Below are positions 35,972-45,854 of a stretch of DNA of 64,000 nucleotides, piece by piece; positions within the stretch are counted from its first letter, which is position 1; each line of letters starts with the position of its first letter. This DNA comes from Pseudomonas sp. JUb42 (lineage in GTDB: Bacteria; Pseudomonadota; Gammaproteobacteria; Pseudomonadales; Pseudomonadaceae). The translations under genes were made by a program, and so were the position numbers. The stretch covers positions 359,302-423,301 of the forward strand of contig NZ_JANUFD010000005.1 in NCBI RefSeq assembly GCF_024807945.1, in the 5' to 3' direction. The notes below the pieces were generated by a model. The model worked only from the letters and a program-made list of their open reading frames with translations. It searched no databases and was not told the origin of the DNA.

Positions 35972-37585
35972 TCAAAGATGAAACCGATCCACCGACTGCG
36001 CCAACTGCCCCGCCAGGCTGGAGAGTTCGTCGGTGGTCGCGGCGGTCTGCCCTATGACCCGGCTGTTGCCCTCGGACATCCCGGCAATCAATTCCACCTG
36101 ATGGGCGATTTCGTTGCTGGCCAGGCTCTGCTCGCCGATGGTGCGGCTGATGTCGTTGACCAGTTGCGTGGTGTTCAGGGTTGCTTCGAGGATCTCGCGA
36201 ATGGCCTTTTCGACATCGGCGGTCACCGCCATGCCCTTGTCGACCTGAACCACCCCGGCCTCCATGCTGGTCACCGCCTCGCGGGTGCTTTGCTGGATAC
36301 GTGAGACCATGCTGGCGATTTCCTGGGTCGAGGCGCTGGTACGCCCGGCCAGGCTGCGGACCTCATCGGCGACCACGGCAAAACCACGGCCCTGCTCCCC
36401 GGCGCGGGCAGCCTCGATGGCAGCATTCAGTGCCAGCAGGTTGGTTTGCTCGGCGATACCCTTGATCACCTGAATGATGCTGTAGATCCCTTCGGATTCC
36501 TTGTCCAGAGTGCGGATAACCTGAGCCGATTGCTGGGCCGAACGGGCGATGCCGCCCATATCGCTGACCACCTGATGAATGATCTGCCCGCCATTCTTGG
36601 CCAGGGCCTCAGCCTGATTGGCCATATCCAGGGCCCGCTCGGCGTGCCGGGTGATTTCCTCGATGCTGGAGGTCATTTCACTGGCTGCCGCGGCCATGGT
36701 GTTGGCCGCGATGCTCTGTTGCTGGCTGCTGCCGGCGACTTCATGGCAACCGCTGCTCAATTGCTGACTGACCCCGCTGACCCCGTGGGCATTACGCCGC
36801 ACCACTTCGATCATGCCGCGCAGGTCGCGCTGCATGGTCGCCAGGCTACGAATCAACATGCCAGCCTCGTCCCGTTGCGCGGGTTCGGCAATCGGCTCGT
36901 TGAGATGACCATGAGCGATGCTTTCGGCGATCCGGCTGGCGGTGTTCAGCGGCCCCATGATGCTGCGAATGACCCAATGGCCCTGGGCAATCAGCAACAG
37001 GATGCCGATCACCAGCACCACACCCAGGGTCAGGTTGGCGGTATGAATCGCACTCTGGGTCGCTTCGCTGCTTTGCTGGGAATTGGCTTCGATCTTCTGG
37101 CTGAGATCGGCCATCTGGTCTTCCAGCTGGCTGAACGCCTTGTTGAAGGTGCCCAGGTCCTGTCGCGCTGCGTCCGGGCGATCCAGCGCCAGGGCGACAA
37201 TGCGCTCGGCCGTGGCTATATAGGTGTCAAGGCCGGGTTTGATGGTGGTCAGGCCCGTTTTGATGTCGTCGCTGACAGGCAGCTTGAGGTTCTCCCCGAG
37301 CATCTGGCGAAAGTTCGTCGCGTGTTCAGCCAGAGCGGCCTGCACCTCGCTCTTGCTGCTTTCGCTTTTGCCCAGGCCTACCAGCATCGCCGAGAACACG
37401 TCGGAGCGCAGGGCGTCATGCATCATGTCGGCCTCAAGGTGATTGCGCAGCACTGTCATGCTGGTCTCACTGTCCTCGGTCGCCTCCGCCATCCGGCTGT
37501 TGCCCACGTAGTTGACCAGACTGATGATCAAAGCAGTGAACACGCTGGTGCCAATCAACAAGAGCAAGCGTAATTTGATGGACAC
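35972..37585 (-). CDS. Methyl-accepting chemotaxis protein
   Basis: A 537-residue chemoreceptor. TM1 is residues about 4-27, a periplasmic four-helix-bundle-like sensor spans about 28-182, TM2 is about 185-203, then a HAMP and the cytoplasmic signalling domain. The conserved hairpin tip [20 protein letters not shown] is present. GTG at 37585 with AGGGGAG seven bases upstream is the better start; the frame opens earlier at 37645. The ligand is unknown. It ends before the GlxA-type regulator, convergently. Confidence 0.93.
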   Translation of the reverse strand: MSIKLRLLLLIGTSVFTALIISLVNYVGNSRMAEATEDSETSMTVLRNHLEADMMHDALRSDVFSAMLVGLGKSESSKSEVQAALAEHATNFRQMLGENLKLPVSDDIKTGLTTIKPGLDTYIATAERIVALALDRPDAARQDLGTFNKAFSQLEDQMADLSQKIEANSQQSSEATQSAIHTANLTLGVVLVIGILLLIAQGHWVIRSIMGPLNTASRIAESIAHGHLNEPIAEPAQRDEAGMLIRSLATMQRDLRGMIEVVRRNAHGVSGVSQQLSSGCHEVAGSSQQQSIAANTMAAAASEMTSSIEEITRHAERALDMANQAEALAKNGGQIIHQVVSDMGGIARSAQQSAQVIRTLDKESEGIYSIIQVIKGIAEQTNLLALNAAIEAARAGEQGRGFAVVADEVRSLAGRTSASTQEIASMVSRIQQSTREAVTSMEAGVVQVDKGMAVTADVEKAIREILEATLNTTQLVNDISRTIGEQSLASNEIAHQVELIAGMSEGNSRVIGQTAATTDELSSLAGQLAQSVDRFHL

Positions 37586-37716
37586 GGTGAAACTCCCCTG
37601 GTGGCAAATACAAGACCGAAAGGTCAAAGCCCATTGCAGGCACAACGACTTGCGTCATTGCGGTTAGTTAAGACTATTTCCACGCTTTCGCCTGTTATCA
37701 GCCCTGGCGCTGAGGA

Positions 37717-38568
37717 TCAGGGCGCGCCGAACAGCATGGTCCAGTAGATGCCCTTGTCGCTACGGGCGTTGTTGGCGTATCCCGCGCCCACCTGAGTAAA
37801 CAGTGGATTCATCAGGTTGGCGCAATGGCCGGGGCTGGCCAGCCAACCTTGCATGGCATCGCTGGGCGAGCCCTGCCCGGCGGCGATATTTTCGCCGATA
37901 TTGCGTCCCCGGTAGCCTGCCGCATGGGCGCGATCGCCGGGGGAATCCCCCGCCAGACCCTGGTGCGCGAAGTAGTTGTCATGAGCCATGGCACGGCTAT
38001 GCCCTTCAGCGGCAGTACCCAAGGCACCGTTCCAACTCAAAGGCCGGGCGGCAGCGAAACGCTGGTAACCGCACATCCGTGGATGGGCCCGGGCGCTGTT
38101 GACCATCGCCAGCAAAACTTTGTCGGCGGCCTGTTGATTGCCCAGATGCGGATCGATCTGCGGCCGCGCCAGCACCACGCGCCATTGGCTGCCGGCGCGG
38201 CTGAGGCCGATGTCGGCGTACTGGCCATCAAGCATCGAGTCGCAATAGTCGCGCTGCAGCAAATCGAACGCAGACTCAACGTCATGGGCCCCGACCAGAT
38301 GAATGGTCTGCACCAGAGCCGCCTGATAACCGGCGGCCTTCAGACCATCGCGCAGACCACCGCCGTAGTCGACCGGCAGCGCCAGGCTGGATTTCAGTGT
38401 CAATGGCGCCAAGGCCCGAGCGTAGCTGCCATCACAGCGGTCGGGGTGCGCGCGATAGGCGTTGATCTGCTGCAGCAGTTGCCGCTCGCCATCCGCCTTG
38501 GCGGGATGGGCGAACAGCGCCATAAAAACAGGGAGAGACAGAGAGGCATAGCGCAGGAATGGACGCAT
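37717..38568 (-). CDS. Exported CAP-domain (SCP/PR-1-like) protein
   Basis: A 283-residue protein with a signal peptide (residues 1-26, ...FMALFAHPAKA). The C-terminal CAP domain carries HSRAMAHDNYFAH, GYRGRNIGENIAAG and the Cys-containing SPGHCANLMNPLF segment. The N-terminal third (DGERQLLQQINAYRAHPDRC) resembles a second, partial CAP-like start. Bacterial CAP proteins are secreted or periplasmic with unclear functions. The ATG at 38568 is used; a TTG immediately before it is less likely. Confidence 0.85.
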   Translation of the reverse strand: MRPFLRYASLSLPVFMALFAHPAKADGERQLLQQINAYRAHPDRCDGSYARALAPLTLKSSLALPVDYGGGLRDGLKAAGYQAALVQTIHLVGAHDVESAFDLLQRDYCDSMLDGQYADIGLSRAGSQWRVVLARPQIDPHLGNQQAADKVLLAMVNSARAHPRMCGYQRFAAARPLSWNGALGTAAEGHSRAMAHDNYFAHQGLAGDSPGDRAHAAGYRGRNIGENIAAGQGSPSDAMQGWLASPGHCANLMNPLFTQVGAGYANNARSDKGIYWTMLFGAP

Positions 38569-38831
38569 CAAGCAGACAGCTCACAGCAGGTGGCACGAGT
38601 CCGGCAGTACAACACCAGAGATTACGCCTGACGACGGCCGTCAAAGCCCGGATCAGACCGCTCGCTTTGCGACAAGTTGCAAAGCAGCACACCGGCAAAT
38701 GTAGTCATCCGACAGATAGTAGTAACGGCGGGCAAAAATTGATGGCAAAATAATGGCGCCATTCATCCGGCGCACAGACAAAGGGATGGATCCCCTGCGG
38801 ATTCCCGGCCTCATCAAGGAACGACCGATAC

Positions 38832-40955
38832 ATGAACGCGCCCCTAGCCATGCTTTATCTCATTTCTGTGGGCGTGTTGTTCATGGCTGCATTGCAGGCA
38901 GCAATGGTGGCGCGCAGCACGCCGTATGTACGGGCCTGCTGGGTATTTTCCGCGATCTGCCTGACCTTTTGCTGTTACCAGTTCTGTGTCGTCCTGCAAT
39001 ATCAGGCGGTGGATGAGTCGGGCGCGATTGCTGCCCATCGCTGGGTCAATCTGTTCTCGCTGTTGATCACGCCGCTGACCCTGTATCTGGTCGCCGCCCT
39101 CGACAACAAGCGCCGCTCGCTGAGCGCCGCCCACATCACCTGTGGCTTGGTCGCCGTGGTGATTGTCGACAACTTCGTCAGCCCCCTCGGCTATCGCTTC
39201 GCCGAACTTCAGGGGGTGAGCCAGACAACGCTGCCCTGGGGCGAATCGCTGAATATTTTTTCCGGTCCACCTGCAGTTGTCTGTCGTCTGATGCGTTTGC
39301 TCACGCTTGGTGTTCTGATCTATAGCCTGGTGTTTTCGGTGCGTATCAGCAACCTGGCCGGGCAGCTGTCGAGTCGTCTGATCTGGACGGCCATCACCCT
39401 GATGTTCATTACCTGCGGGCTGACCTGGGTGTCTGACAGCGGCCTGCTGAAGCTGCCGTATATGGCGGGGTTCGGCTTCATGTTTCTCGCTGGCGCGCTG
39501 CCGCTGCTGATCCGCAACGACGCGCGCAATCGCAAGGCCGAAGCGCTGCGTATCAACAGTGCGCTGGAACAGGCGGTGAAAAAGCATACCCTGGCCAATC
39601 AGCGCTTCGAGCATGTGCTGCACAACGACCCGTTGACCGACCTGCCCAACCGCGCCGGTGCTGTCAGTCGCCTGTATGGCCTGCTGGAACACAACCTGCT
39701 GAACCAGACCCGCCTCGCGGTATTGATGTTCGACCTGGATCGCCTCGGCGTAATCAATGGCATGCGCGGGCACAAGGCCGGCGATCAACTGCTGATCGAG
39801 GTCGCCGAGCGCCTGCAGCTGGCCTTCCGCGACAGTGACCTGATTGCCCGCCTCGACGGCGGCAGCTTCATGGTCGGCGCCAGCGGGCTGACTGAGCAAT
39901 ATGGTGTGGCGCTGATCTACGACAAGCTGGTCGAGGCCCTGGAACCGCCTTTCGAGGTGGCGGACCGGATCCTGAAAATCACCCTCAATACCGGCATCAG
40001 CGTGTTTCCGGATGACGGGCAGACCGTGGAAGATATCCTCGCCGCAGCCGAGCTGGCCCTGCATGATGCGAAAAGCTCCGGGCCCGGCCATATCCGCATC
40101 TTCGACCCGTCGCTGAAAGAGAATCTGCAACAGCACATCGACTTCGAAGGTGCTCTTAAAGAAGCTCTGGAGAAGGAGCAGTTTTTCCTCTGTTATCAGC
40201 CTCAGGTAGCGTCCGAGGACGGCCGTACCGTATGCCTGGAGGCGCTGATTCGCTGGCAGCACCCGGTTTATGGCCTGGTCATGCCGGACAAATTCATCCC
40301 CCTGGCAGAATCCACGGGCATCATCACCGCCATCGGCGCCTGGGTCATCGACTCGGCGTGCCAGCAACTGGCGCGCTGGCACGCCATGGGGTTCAACGAT
40401 CTCAAGGTGGCGGTCAATCTGTCCGCCCAGCAACTGCTGGTCAAGGATCTGGAAGAGACGGTCAGCAACGCCTTGGGCCGCGCGTGCCTTAGCGGTCGCG
40501 ACCTGGAACTGGAAATCACCGAGTCGGTGCTGATGCAGGACCCCGAGCGTTCCATCGAGCGCCTGGGTGCCCTGCGCAAGCTGGGTGTGCGCCTGTCGAT
40601 CGACGACTTCGGCACCGGCTATTCGTCCCTGGGTTACCTGCGGGTGCTGCCGGTGCACGCGTTCAAGCTGGATCGCAGCTTTGTGCGGGATATTGGCAAG
40701 AGCGTCAAGGACCTGGAAATATGCGCCACCGCCATTGGTCTGGCGAAGAATCTGGGGCTGGAGATCGTCGCCGAAGGCGTGGAAACCAAGGCCCAGATGC
40801 AACAACTGCGCGAGCTGGGCTGCCATCTGTTGCAGGGTTATCTGTTTGCCCGGCCCCTCGCTGTAGAAGCGGTGCAACCCTATCTGCTGGCCTCACCGCA
40901 AATCGGCACGGCCTTGCTCAAACCGGCGCAGGCCCTGCCTGATCTGATGAACTGA
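38832..40955 (+). CDS. Membrane GGDEF-EAL protein with degenerate GGDEF, likely c-di-GMP phosphodiesterase
   Basis: A 707-residue protein. About seven hydrophobic segments fill residues 1-230, then a coiled linker leads to a GGDEF domain whose signature is changed to DGGSF (342-346), so cyclase activity is unlikely. The EAL domain is intact: E470-A-L, DDFGTGYSS with Asp591-Asp592, AEGVET and QGYLFARP. It most likely degrades c-di-GMP, with the GGDEF part as a GTP sensor or scaffold. It is transcribed alone, divergent from the CAP-domain gene. Confidence 0.9.
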   Translation: MNAPLAMLYLISVGVLFMAALQAAMVARSTPYVRACWVFSAICLTFCCYQFCVVLQYQAVDESGAIAAHRWVNLFSLLITPLTLYLVAALDNKRRSLSAAHITCGLVAVVIVDNFVSPLGYRFAELQGVSQTTLPWGESLNIFSGPPAVVCRLMRLLTLGVLIYSLVFSVRISNLAGQLSSRLIWTAITLMFITCGLTWVSDSGLLKLPYMAGFGFMFLAGALPLLIRNDARNRKAEALRINSALEQAVKKHTLANQRFEHVLHNDPLTDLPNRAGAVSRLYGLLEHNLLNQTRLAVLMFDLDRLGVINGMRGHKAGDQLLIEVAERLQLAFRDSDLIARLDGGSFMVGASGLTEQYGVALIYDKLVEALEPPFEVADRILKITLNTGISVFPDDGQTVEDILAAAELALHDAKSSGPGHIRIFDPSLKENLQQHIDFEGALKEALEKEQFFLCYQPQVASEDGRTVCLEALIRWQHPVYGLVMPDKFIPLAESTGIITAIGAWVIDSACQQLARWHAMGFNDLKVAVNLSAQQLLVKDLEETVSNALGRACLSGRDLELEITESVLMQDPERSIERLGALRKLGVRLSIDDFGTGYSSLGYLRVLPVHAFKLDRSFVRDIGKSVKDLEICATAIGLAKNLGLEIVAEGVETKAQMQQLRELGCHLLQGYLFARPLAVEAVQPYLLASPQIGTALLKPAQALPDLMN

Positions 40956-41001
40956 TCGGGCTAAAGGCTCGCTGCCGCTACCACTGCGTGATAACAGATG
41001 A

Positions 41002-41058
41002 TTGACCTGAGCCATTTGTTACATTATATGTTGACCTGTTAGCCATCTTAACTATAAA
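41002..41058 (+). promoter_or_regulatory. Two tandem sigma-70-like promoters before the MFS gene
   Basis: First: TTGACC (41002) and TATATG (41025) with a 17-base spacer. Second: TTGACC (41031) and TATAAA (41053) with a 16-base spacer. Both point at the ATG at 41103. Confidence 0.6.
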
Positions 41059-41102
41059 TAAAAGCCTTAACGGCTTTACCGACAGTTCAACAGGACCTCC
41101 CG

Positions 41103-42392
41103 ATGCTCTCTCCCCTGCTGGCCGAATCTCTGGCCCGTCGCAAAGTTCACTACAGCTGGGTCATCGCCGCTGTCACCTTTCTGACCATGTTGGTCATGGC
41201 TGGGGCTGTCGGCGCACCGGGTGTCTTTATCGTGCCGCTGCAAAAGGAATTCGGCTGGAACACTGCGGAAATTTCCTCAGCCCTGGCCATTCGTTTCCTG
41301 CTGTTCGGTCTGATGGGGCCGTTCGCCGCCGCCTTCATGAACTACTTCGGCATGCGCCGGGTGATGATGACGGCCCTGGGCATTGTCATCGTCGGCCTGG
41401 GCACTTCCCTGTATATGCAGCAATTCTGGCAATTGGTACTGCTGTGGGGCGTGGTGGTGGGCCTGGGCACCGGGCTGACCGCCATGGTCCTTGGCGCCAC
41501 CGTGGCCACCCGCTGGTTCTCGGCCCGGCGAGGCCTGATCATCGGCCTGCTCGCCGCCAGTTCCGCCACCGGGCAACTGGTGTTCCTGCCGTTGCTGGCG
41601 CGCCTGACCGAAGTCTACGGCTGGCGCACAGCCATGGGTTTTATCTGCGGCGCGCTGTTGCTGGCCATGGTGGTGGTGTTTGCCCTGATGCGTGACCGCC
41701 CTGTGGACCTGGGCCTGCCGTTATACGGCGACAGCGATCCGGTGCCTGCGCCAGCCAAGGCCACCAGCCTGGCGGCACTGCTGTGGACACCGCTGGTGGT
41801 GCTCGGTGAAGTGTCGAAATCCATGACCTTCTGGGTGCTGTTCGCCACCTTCTTTATCTGCGGGGCCAGTACCTCAGGGCTGATCCAGACCCACTTCATC
41901 AGCATGTGTGGCGACTTCGGTCTGGCCGCCACCGCTGCCGCAGGTGTATTGGCGCTGATGGGCATCTTCGACTTCTTCGGCACCATCGGCTCCGGCTGGC
42001 TGTCGGACCGCTTCGACAATCGCTGGCTGTTGTTCTGGTACTACGGCCTGCGCGGCGTGTCGTTGATGATGCTGCCCTTTATCGACTTCCAGATCTTCGG
42101 CCTGTCGATCTTTGCCGTGCTCTACGGCCTGGACTGGATCGCCACCGTGCCGCCGACGGTGAAGCTGACTGCCGCCCGCTTCGGTCCGGAAAAGGCCAAT
42201 ATCGTCTTCGGCTGGATCTTTGCCGGGCATCAACTGGGCGCTGCCTTCGCGGCGTATGGCGCCGGGCTGATGCGTACGCTGTTGGCCAGCTATACGCCGT
42301 CATTCTTCCTGGCCGGGGCGTTGTGCGTGATTGCCGCATTGCTGGCGATTGCCATCAGTAAGCCTGCGCGGGCCAAGGCGCAAACTCTGTAA
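41103..42392 (+). CDS. MFS transporter, monocarboxylate/oxalate-formate type
   Basis: A 429-residue, 12-helix MFS carrier. The opening HYSWVIAAVTFLTMLVMAGAVGAPGVFIVPL and the ATRWFSARRGLIIGLLAASSATGQ loop resemble the OFA/monocarboxylate-porter group. No enzyme gene is adjacent, so the substrate is unknown. It has its own tandem promoters and ends before a REP-like repeat. Confidence 0.85.
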   Translation: MLSPLLAESLARRKVHYSWVIAAVTFLTMLVMAGAVGAPGVFIVPLQKEFGWNTAEISSALAIRFLLFGLMGPFAAAFMNYFGMRRVMMTALGIVIVGLGTSLYMQQFWQLVLLWGVVVGLGTGLTAMVLGATVATRWFSARRGLIIGLLAASSATGQLVFLPLLARLTEVYGWRTAMGFICGALLLAMVVVFALMRDRPVDLGLPLYGDSDPVPAPAKATSLAALLWTPLVVLGEVSKSMTFWVLFATFFICGASTSGLIQTHFISMCGDFGLAATAAAGVLALMGIFDFFGTIGSGWLSDRFDNRWLLFWYYGLRGVSLMMLPFIDFQIFGLSIFAVLYGLDWIATVPPTVKLTAARFGPEKANIVFGWIFAGHQLGAAFAAYGAGLMRTLLASYTPSFFLAGALCVIAALLAIAISKPARAKAQTL

Positions 42393-42427
42393 CGCAACAC
42401 GGCTGCACTGTCACGCAGCACAAAACC

Positions 42428-42517
42428 TGTGGGAGCCGGCTTGCTGGCGATGGGGTCGGATCAGGCAATAGATTTGCCGACTAAAACGCCGCTATCGCCA
42501 GCAAGCCGGCTTCCACA
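42428..42517. repeat. REP-like inverted repeat (CCGGCTTGCTGGCGAT type)
   Basis: TGTGGGAGCCGGCTTGCTGG and CCAGCAAGCCGGCTTCCACA arms around about 50 bases, between convergent genes. Confidence 0.8.
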
Positions 42518-42538
42518 AAAACTGTTTCCATGCAACAT

Positions 42539-44203
42539 TCACCCGCGCTTCATCGCCTCGAATATCTGTGCCACCACCGCCGCGCCCTCGCCCACTGCTG
42601 CCGCCACGCGCTTGGTCGACTGGGCGCGCACGTCGCCGATGGCAAACACGCCCTTGCGGTTGGTCTCCAGAGGCAACGGCAGCCAGCCTTGCTGCGGTCC
42701 CTCAGGCAGCGCCGCGCCGGTGAGGACAAAGCCCTTGGCGTCGGTTTCCACGCAACCGTTGAGCCACTGGGTATTAGGGTCGGCCCCGATAAACAGAAAC
42801 AGGTGACTGACCTCGAGCTGGCGCGTCTCGCCGCTACCGCGATGGCGCAGCTGCACTGATTGCAGGCCGTGGACGGTATCGCCATTGACCGCGGTGACCT
42901 CGGTTTCGACATGGATCGTGACATTGGCCAAGGCAGATATCCGCTCGATCAGGTACTTGGACATACTCGCCTCCAGCCCCTCCCCGCGCACAATCAGGTG
43001 CAGGTGCCTGACCTGCGATGCCAGATAAACCGTGGCCTGGCCTGCCGAATTACCGGCGCCGATCAGTGCAACCTGCGCGCCGCTGCAAATTTTCGCTTCG
43101 ATGGGCGAGGCCCAGTACGACACGCCGCTACCCTCGAAGCGCTCGATATCGGCCACCGGCAGCTGGCGATAACGTACTCCCGAGGCGACTACCACGTAGC
43201 GGGCCTGGATCACCGCCCCCGTGGTGAGTTCAAGACGGCTCAGTTCACCCTGACGGCAATCGAGCCGGGCCACTTCCAGGGGAATGGCCATTTTCGCGCC
43301 GAATTTCTGCGCCTGATTGAACGCCCGCCCGGCCAGGGCCTGCCCGGAGATTCCGGTGGGAAAGCCCAGGTAGTTCTCGATCCGCGCCGAGGCCCCGGCC
43401 TGGCCGCCAAAGGCGCGCTGGTCCAGCACCAGTACCGACAGTCCCTCGGAAGCGGCGTACACCGCCGTCGCCAGCCCGGCAGGACCGGCGCCGACCACGG
43501 CAATGTCATACACCTGGCTGGCATCCAGCTGCGGCGTGATGCCCAGGCAGATCCCGGCCTCGGCATTGCTCGGCTGCTTGAGCAGATTGCCATTGGGACA
43601 GATCATCAGCGGCAAGTCGTCCTGCGCGACACCGAAGCGCTCGATCAGCAGTCGGGCTTCCTCGCCATGGGTGGCGATATCCAGCACCGTGTGCGGGTAG
43701 CCGTTGCGCGTCAGGAACCCTTGCAGCCGTACCAGTTGCTGCTCGCCCAGACGACCGATAAGGACCGAGCCGACCCGGTCCGTCCCGAGCATGCCGACCC
43801 GGCGCAAAATGAACGCACGCATGATGATTTCGCCCAGCTCGGCTGAGCCGATGATCAACGAGCGCAGATGCGCCACGTCAAACGGCACCGCCAGACAACC
43901 CTGGGGCCCCGCCCGACCTTCGGCGAGGGAGGCGCGATCGCCGAGCAGGCCGACCTCACCGGTGAACTCCCCCGGCCCGCCACTGATGATCGCCGCCTCA
44001 CGACCCAGACCGTCGCGACGCACGACATCGATACTGCCTTCCAGAATCAGCCACACCGCCACGCCATGACTGCCCACGGCATACAGCACCTGGCCGGGGG
44101 CAAAGCGATGCGGCTGATCACAGGCAAAACGCAGCGCGGTCGCGACCTGGTTTGGGTTGAGCACGGGGAACATCTGCTCGTGGCGGGAATAGACCTCGGT
44201 CAT
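42539..44203 (-). CDS. Cyclic-nucleotide-domain / thioredoxin-reductase-like flavoprotein
   Basis: A 554-residue fusion. Residues about 15-130 form a cyclic-nucleotide-binding-like barrel (FAPGQVLYAVGSHGVAVWLI, GEFTGEVGLLGD). Residues about 240-550 are a thioredoxin-reductase-like fold with the FAD loop VGAGPAGLATA, GGQAG and the NADPH loop LIGAGNSAGQA. Where classical TrxR has the redox CxxC, this reads SYWASPIEAKIC, so that pair is missing. It may be a regulated NAD(P)H oxidase or disulfide-independent reductase. The frame opens at 44368; ATG at 44203 gives MTEVYSRHEQ. It is divergent from a RidA-family gene. Confidence 0.83.
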   Translation of the reverse strand: MTEVYSRHEQMFPVLNPNQVATALRFACDQPHRFAPGQVLYAVGSHGVAVWLILEGSIDVVRRDGLGREAAIISGGPGEFTGEVGLLGDRASLAEGRAGPQGCLAVPFDVAHLRSLIIGSAELGEIIMRAFILRRVGMLGTDRVGSVLIGRLGEQQLVRLQGFLTRNGYPHTVLDIATHGEEARLLIERFGVAQDDLPLMICPNGNLLKQPSNAEAGICLGITPQLDASQVYDIAVVGAGPAGLATAVYAASEGLSVLVLDQRAFGGQAGASARIENYLGFPTGISGQALAGRAFNQAQKFGAKMAIPLEVARLDCRQGELSRLELTTGAVIQARYVVVASGVRYRQLPVADIERFEGSGVSYWASPIEAKICSGAQVALIGAGNSAGQATVYLASQVRHLHLIVRGEGLEASMSKYLIERISALANVTIHVETEVTAVNGDTVHGLQSVQLRHRGSGETRQLEVSHLFLFIGADPNTQWLNGCVETDAKGFVLTGAALPEGPQQGWLPLPLETNRKGVFAIGDVRAQSTKRVAAAVGEGAAVVAQIFEAMKRG

Positions 44204-44366
44204 GGCGAATACCTGGGCGGAGAACGGGATAGCGCTGAGACTAGACGGGCTCACCGGCAATAAATTGAATGGATGCGCGTGTTTTTTTGCCTGGCAGGGC
44301 TCGCAGAAAGCCCGGGGCTGATCAAGAATGCCAGTGCGTAATTCCCACCTATAACAAGGAGTCAGC

Positions 44367-44834
44367 ATGTCGTCCGACCAACGTTTTCAGCAGGCCGCAG
44401 AAGAGATGGGCTACAGCTTCGATGGCGAGATCAAGATCGGAGGCAACTACGTGCCATTGGTGCGCCATGAACAGCAGATCTATGTCAGCGGGCAGATCCC
44501 ACGGGTTGGCGACACGGTGGTGGTGACCGGCCGGGTCGGCGAAGCCACCACCCTGGAAGTGGCGCAACTGGGCGCCAAGATCAGCACCATGCGCGCCCTC
44601 GCCCTGCTGCAACGCTCACTCGGCAGCCTGGAAGCGGTCAAGGGCATCCTGCGCATCGGCGTTTATGTGCAATGCAGCATGGACTTCACCCAACACAGCG
44701 AAGTAGCCGATGCGGCGTCCGACCTGCTGTCGCTTGTCCTCGGCGATATCGGCTCCCACACCCGCACCTCGGTGGGCGTGTATCAGTTGCCGAAGAATGC
44801 CAGTGTCGAAGTGGAAATGATTGCGGTGGTTTGA
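44367..44834 (+). CDS. RidA/YjgF family protein
   Basis: A 155-residue Rid-family protein. The fold markers QIYVSGQIPRVGDTVVVTGRVG, the GAKISTMRALALLQ helix and the C-terminal GVYQLPKNASVEVEMIAVV are typical of the longer YjgF-like subgroup. RidA deaminates reactive enamine/imine intermediates; this subgroup lacks a proven substrate and the usual catalytic Arg is not obvious. AAGGAG lies about six bases ahead of the ATG. It is divergent from the TrxR-like flavoprotein. Confidence 0.87.
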   Translation: MSSDQRFQQAAEEMGYSFDGEIKIGGNYVPLVRHEQQIYVSGQIPRVGDTVVVTGRVGEATTLEVAQLGAKISTMRALALLQRSLGSLEAVKGILRIGVYVQCSMDFTQHSEVADAASDLLSLVLGDIGSHTRTSVGVYQLPKNASVEVEMIAVV

Positions 44835-44854
44835 TTTATCGGCATGTTCAACAT

Positions 44855-44946
44855 CGGTGGGAGCGAATTCATTCGCGAAAGCGGTGTTCCAGGCGATGAA
44901 GATGCGTCGAATGTACCGGCCTCTTCGCGAATGAATTCGCTCCCAC
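44855..44946. repeat. REP-like inverted repeat (GCGAATTCATTCGCGAA type)
   Basis: GGTGGGAGCGAATTCATTCG and CGCGAATGAATTCGCTCCCA arms, between convergent genes. Confidence 0.82.
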
Positions 44947-45047
44947 AAGATTTACCCCCTGTCCCGGTTAGTGTTTGCTGCGCGACAGCGCGGCGCATTA
45001 GCGGCGGGACGGCTGCCACAGAATTCACGAGCCACAATGCCAACGGT

Positions 45048-45854
45048 TTAGAAGCCGTACAGCGCAGCCGGGTTATCAACCAGGATCTGCCTGCGCACCG
45101 TCTCATCCACCGTCCACTCGCTCAACAGATCAAGCATCGCCTGATCATCCGGCACCGGATCACGCCCCGGATGCGGCCAGTTGCTCGCCCACAGGCAGCG
45201 CTCGGGGTGGGCATTGACCAATGCCCGGGCCAGGACGCTGACATCTTCATAATGCGGCGCCCCGCTTTTCGAGGTTTCGTAGGGCGCCGAAACCTTGACC
45301 CAGGTCCTGCCGCCATCGAGCAAACGCAACAGGCTGACAAAGCCGGGATGGGTCACCGGCACCGGCTCGAGAAACTTGCCGATATGGTCGATGCTCAGGC
45401 GACTGGGCAACGCCCGCAGGCGGCTTTCGAACTCAGGCAGCTCACGGCCATCCACTTGCAGGTTGATCACCCAGTCCAGCTCGGCAATCCGTGCACTGAT
45501 GGGCTCCAGCGCGTCCCAGTCCAGGGCGCCTCGGGCGTTGGGCACCAGCATGAAGCGCACCCCGCGCACGCCCTGCCGGTGTAGCTCGGCCAATTGCGCG
45601 TCGCTGATATCCGGGGAAATCACGGCAATGCCTCGGGCGGCGTTACCGGCCTGGCCCAAGGCATCAAGCAGGCAGCCGATATCGAAGCCATAACCATTGG
45701 CCTGGACGAGCAAGGCCCGTTCCAGGCCCAGGCGCTGCTGCATCTGCTGATAATCACTCCAACTGGCGCGGCCAATCTTCTGGCTCAAGGGAAAGCGCTC
45801 GGGCTCGTAGATATGGACATGGCAGTCACAGGCGCCCGCCAGTAATTCAGTCAT
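45048..45854 (-). CDS. Amidohydrolase-family hydrolase, pyrone-dicarboxylate-lactonase-like
   Basis: A 268-residue TIM-barrel amidohydrolase_2 protein. The metal-binding motif CDCHVHIYEPERFPLS is at the N-terminus. Later blocks are GVRGVRFMLVP, SIDHIGKF and LWASNWPHPG. These match the LigI/sugar-lactonase group that opens cyclic ester or lactone substrates. It begins 8 bases inside the end of the dehydrogenase gene, so the two are translationally coupled. The frame opens upstream, but ATG at 45854 fits the coupling. Its partners are a TRAP transporter and a LacI regulator. Confidence 0.82.
   Translation of the reverse strand: MTELLAGACDCHVHIYEPERFPLSQKIGRASWSDYQQMQQRLGLERALLVQANGYGFDIGCLLDALGQAGNAARGIAVISPDISDAQLAELHRQGVRGVRFMLVPNARGALDWDALEPISARIAELDWVINLQVDGRELPEFESRLRALPSRLSIDHIGKFLEPVPVTHPGFVSLLRLLDGGRTWVKVSAPYETSKSGAPHYEDVSVLARALVNAHPERCLWASNWPHPGRDPVPDDQAMLDLLSEWTVDETVRRQILVDNPAALYGF

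Noticed and set aside
38844..40877. A 677-codon open frame antisense to the GGDEF-EAL gene
   Set aside because: Shadow composition and complete overlap with strong c-di-GMP domain motifs.
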